Positions 15,621 through 17,261 of a DNA stretch of 17,261 bases are shown one piece after another. Source of the DNA: Actinomycetes bacterium (GTDB taxonomy: Bacteria > Actinomycetota > Coriobacteriia > Coriobacteriales > JAEZZM01); contig JAEZZM010000031.1 of the NCBI GenBank assembly GCA_023418575.1, forward strand, positions 1 to 17,261. The letters run 5' to 3'. The position numbers were made by a program, and so were the translations under genes. How positions within the stretch are numbered: the stretch's first letter is position 1; every line of letters begins with the position of its first letter. The notes under the pieces are model-generated. The model made no database searches and had not been told where the DNA came from. It saw nothing but the letters and a program-made list of their open reading frames with translations.

Positions 15621-15750
15621 TGATTCGTATCTCTAAAAGCAGGTTATTGTCTACCATGCATATCTAATCGAGCGCTTTGGTGGTATGCCAGGTATTCGAG
15701 ACGAGGCATGCTACCGAGGACTAGAGTCCCTGCGCTGGAGCAAAGGGTAA
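15620..15750 (+). pseudogene. Doc-type toxin, broken by frameshift
   Basis: The ATG (15620-15622) overlaps the antitoxin stop, exactly where doc is expected. Frame 1 reads MIRISKSRLLSTMH then stops at TAA (15665-15667). One frame shift away, from about 15661, the sequence continues YLIERFGGMPGIRDE. This matches the Doc/Fic-like N-terminus, whose hallmark is LH-x-x-LIERFGG-x-x-GIRDE. Adding one base near the CAT at 15659-15661 joins the two halves as MHYLIERFGG. After GIRDE the similarity fades and the frame ends at 15748-15750. The HPFxDGNKRTG catalytic motif is not found downstream. So the toxin has at least one single-base deletion and a lost 3' part, and no functional product is expected. 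Confidence 0.78.
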
Positions 15751-15768
15751 ATACCCTGTTTGACTCCA
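15736..15768. repeat. Imperfect inverted repeat (hairpin)
   Basis: TGGAG (15736-15740), CAAA (15741-15744) and GGGT (15745-15748) pair in order with ACCC (15753-15756), TTTG (15759-15762) and CTCCA (15764-15768). This gives 13 base pairs with a 4-base loop and two small bulges on the 3' side. It lies at the end of the Doc remnant; function unknown. Confidence 0.4.
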
Positions 15769-16129
15769 AAACCGATACAGGCACAAGGTTGAGCTCACGC
15801 TTGCAGCATCAAGACCATAGAGGCTCAAGCCCCTGGAGATCATGTAAAACAGATAATTAAGTGGTGGCTCTGAAGAATATTGCATGAAAACTGTACTCTA
15901 TAAAGATGAGCAAGTGGTGGCAGCAATACAGTCTTAGTTATGACTGGGTGCAGAATCTTGCTTGGAAGGATGTACTTGCCGGTACAGAACAGCTCCTTCA
16001 GACCTGTGTTGCACGTCTCCCATAAAACTCACTATTTTATATCCTGCGAACAATAAAGCCCAACCACACAGATACATATATTGATAAGATAATCAAAGAT
16101 AGGTGCAAGATAATAGATGGGAGTTGGTC
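15769..16129. other. Gene-free, probably decayed stretch
   Basis: About 360 bases between the Doc remnant and the alpha/beta hydrolase. I find no convincing gene. One short plus-strand frame (15906-16025, 39 codons) lacks a ribosome binding site and resembles nothing known; minus-strand frames are short and interrupted. AT-rich DNA just before the hydrolase (about 16080-16110) could hold its promoter. Confidence 0.5.
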
Positions 16130-16891
16130 ATGCTGCATTTTGATGAGTACGGAAACAAAGATGACCCAACTATTCTCTTGCTACACGGTGCCGGTGCGCT
16201 TGATACATTTTGCAATTAATACTGCTTTTCAGAGAAATACCATTTAATCGTGCCTCATTTGCATGGAGCAGGAAAATCAGCAGATAAAAGTTATAATCCT
16301 GATGCAATGAAGAGAGAACTTTGGTATCTGATTGACAGCTTGCATAAAGAGAAAATCGGAGTAATCGGGCATTCCCTTGGCGGACAGCTTGCTTTAATGC
16401 TTGTCTGCGAAAGGCCTGATCAATTTAATTTTGCAGTCTTTTTAAGCACATGGGTTAATCTAAAACCACAAATCATTAGAAGATATTGCTCTTTTGCAAA
16501 AATAGCTGTTATGATGCTTCACACAAAATGGCTTGTTCGCCTTCAAGGAAAGTATTGGAATTACAGCAAAGAACAATCAGATTATATGGCAGATTATTCA
16601 AGGCGTATTACTCCGCAAATTTATAAGTCGTTTTTTACAAACACATTAGATTTACGAGATATCCCAACATATTCATTTATCAAATTAGCAATGTTAGAAA
16701 TATGTGGCAGCAAAGAACTAAAGGATATGAAAATATCTCTTCATTTTCTTGGTAAAAATCCCTGTTGTCAAACGATGATACTGTCAAAAGCAGGACATTT
16801 TTTCCCTATGAGAAACAGCAGGCAGCTTAATACAGTACTTAATGATTTCCTGCTAGATAAGCAGATATCCAATCAAGTTGTCATCCCATGA
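16130..16891 (+). pseudogene. Alpha/beta hydrolase with in-frame nonsense codon
   Basis: Read through one stop, the frame gives 253 residues of an alpha/beta hydrolase: the oxyanion-loop LLLHGAGA (residues 17-24), the VPHLHGAGKS turn (41-50) and the nucleophile elbow GHSLGG (about 80-85). The C-terminal KAGHFFPMR with the catalytic histidine is also present. The gene has a good ATG with GGGAG upstream, but codon 30 is TAA (16217-16219), 11 codons after the oxyanion loop begins. A C-to-T change in CAA (Gln) would explain it. The region before the last histidine is also short: after SLHFLGKN the usual acidic residue and about 20 residues are absent. Both point to a dead gene. A downstream GTG at 16250 could only make a fragment lacking the oxyanion loop. 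Substrate unknown. Confidence 0.75.
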
Positions 16892-16892
16892 T

Positions 16893-17157
16893 CTATTTAG
16901 GCTCCTCAGTGCTCCCTGTCCGTACAATCAGTCGCATAACTTCGTCATGGACATGCGTGATGATTAGGTAATCAGAGCTTCAGGCTTTATCGTGGCGTGT
17001 AGTATAAGCAATCGCCACTATTGCTTTGTCACGACTCACCTTCGCGCAAGAAGGCAGCAGCGGATACAACGAGGGGGTAGTTTCCGCCAAGGTGAGATCC
17101 GGTTCTTACGAACAGCCCCGATTCCTCGTCATGATAAACCAGAATGCAAAGTAGCAC
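16893..17157 (-). pseudogene. Toxin-like fragments (degenerate, tentative)
   Basis: Behind the YafQ-like toxin, two short minus-strand frames carry pieces resembling the last strands of RelE/YafQ toxins. Frame one (17157-17029) reads LVYHDEESGLFVRTGSH before drifting away. Frame two (16979-16893) reads DYLIITHVHDEVMRLIVRTGS and stops at TAG. Both share the Y/H-x-D-E ... V-R-T-G-S pattern of the neighbour (LLIYYIDDD ... ETGSHADLF). They may be decayed duplicates or chance; the match is short and neither has a start signal. Confidence 0.25.
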
Positions 17158-17161
17158 ACCC

Positions 17162-17261
17162 TTAGAAAAGGTCAGCGTGTGAACCGGTTTCAGCCAAGGT
17201 CAAGATGAGCAGATCGTCGTCGATGTAGTAGATCAACAGCCAGTCAGGCTCTATATGACAC
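17162..17261 (-). CDS. YafQ/RelE-type mRNA interferase toxin (partial, N-terminus beyond right edge)
   Basis: The minus strand is open from the right edge to the TAA at 17164-17162. The 32 residues read HIEPDWLLIYYIDDD followed by a strand and then ETGSHADLF. This is the C-terminal end of YafQ-family toxins, ribosome-dependent RNases that cut translated mRNA; the histidine in TGSHADLF is a catalytic residue. The position usually occupied by Arg before TGSH in many members is Glu here, so activity cannot be assumed. The N-terminus and the antitoxin expected upstream lie outside the window, to the right. Confidence 0.75.
   Translation of the reverse strand, partial: CHIEPDWLLIYYIDDDLLILTLAETGSHADLF

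Noticed and set aside
15660..15790. tRNA-like sequence (GGTATTCGAGAC, paired arms)
   Set aside because: The arms do not fold into a cloverleaf; the sequence is explained by the Doc remnant.
15906..16025. Possible 39-codon gene on the plus strand (MSKWWQQYS...)
   Set aside because: No ribosome binding site, no recognisable similarity, and it lies in a stretch with several broken frames.
1..17261. CRISPR array or insertion sequence
   Set aside because: No regularly spaced repeats and no transposase, terminal inverted repeats or target duplications were seen.

Overview
The window looks like the chromosome of a Gram-positive, low-to-moderate G+C bacterium, most plausibly an Atopobium/Olsenella-type actinobacterium (Coriobacteriia). 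This rests on the tilS-hpt-ftsH gene order, strong AGGAGG-type ribosome binding sites, a membrane-anchored VanY-family protein next to a WalJ/YycJ-type metallo-hydrolase, and several GTG/ATG starts with good Shine-Dalgarno (SD) sequences. The assignment is inference; no rRNA or other taxonomic marker is present.

Layout. 1-470 (minus): N-terminal half of a Sir2 deacylase running off the left edge. 598-2785 (plus): exonuclease III, then an APC-family amino acid permease, ended by a strong hairpin terminator at about 2906-2946. 3061-7404 (minus): the classic housekeeping cluster tilS, hpt, ftsH, transcribed in that order towards the terminator. 7520-8993 (plus): a short NfeD-like protein and its usual partner, an SPFH/stomatin protein, divergent from tilS. 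9115-9636 (plus): a membrane-anchored protein of unknown function with an inverted repeat at its promoter and a terminator after it. 9933-13264 (plus): a VanY-like protein whose metal-binding residues are replaced, tightly coupled to a WalJ-like metallo-beta-lactamase-fold hydrolase, followed by a short CCA-adding enzyme. 13483-15103 (plus): three small genes, two resembling bacterial PH-domain proteins.

The right end (about 14.1-17.3 kb) is a decay zone. It holds the C-terminal scrap of a MATE-type efflux pump (minus, 14098-14286), a Phd/YefM antitoxin with an apparently good promoter and operator (15366-15620), its Doc toxin broken by a frameshift (from 15620), an alpha/beta hydrolase with an in-frame TAA at codon 30 (16130-16891), and the C-terminal end of a YafQ/RelE-type toxin entering from the right edge (minus, 17162-17261). 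Short toxin-like fragments lie behind that toxin. The left three quarters are core metabolism and cell-envelope upkeep; the right end is accessory DNA under relaxed selection.

I do not see a complete, clearly novel multi-gene system. The most interesting items are the VanY-like pseudoenzyme joined to the WalJ-like gene, the antitoxin that has outlived its Doc toxin, the short CCA enzyme with a worn-out HD domain, and the dyad-symmetric promoter of the unknown membrane protein at 9115.
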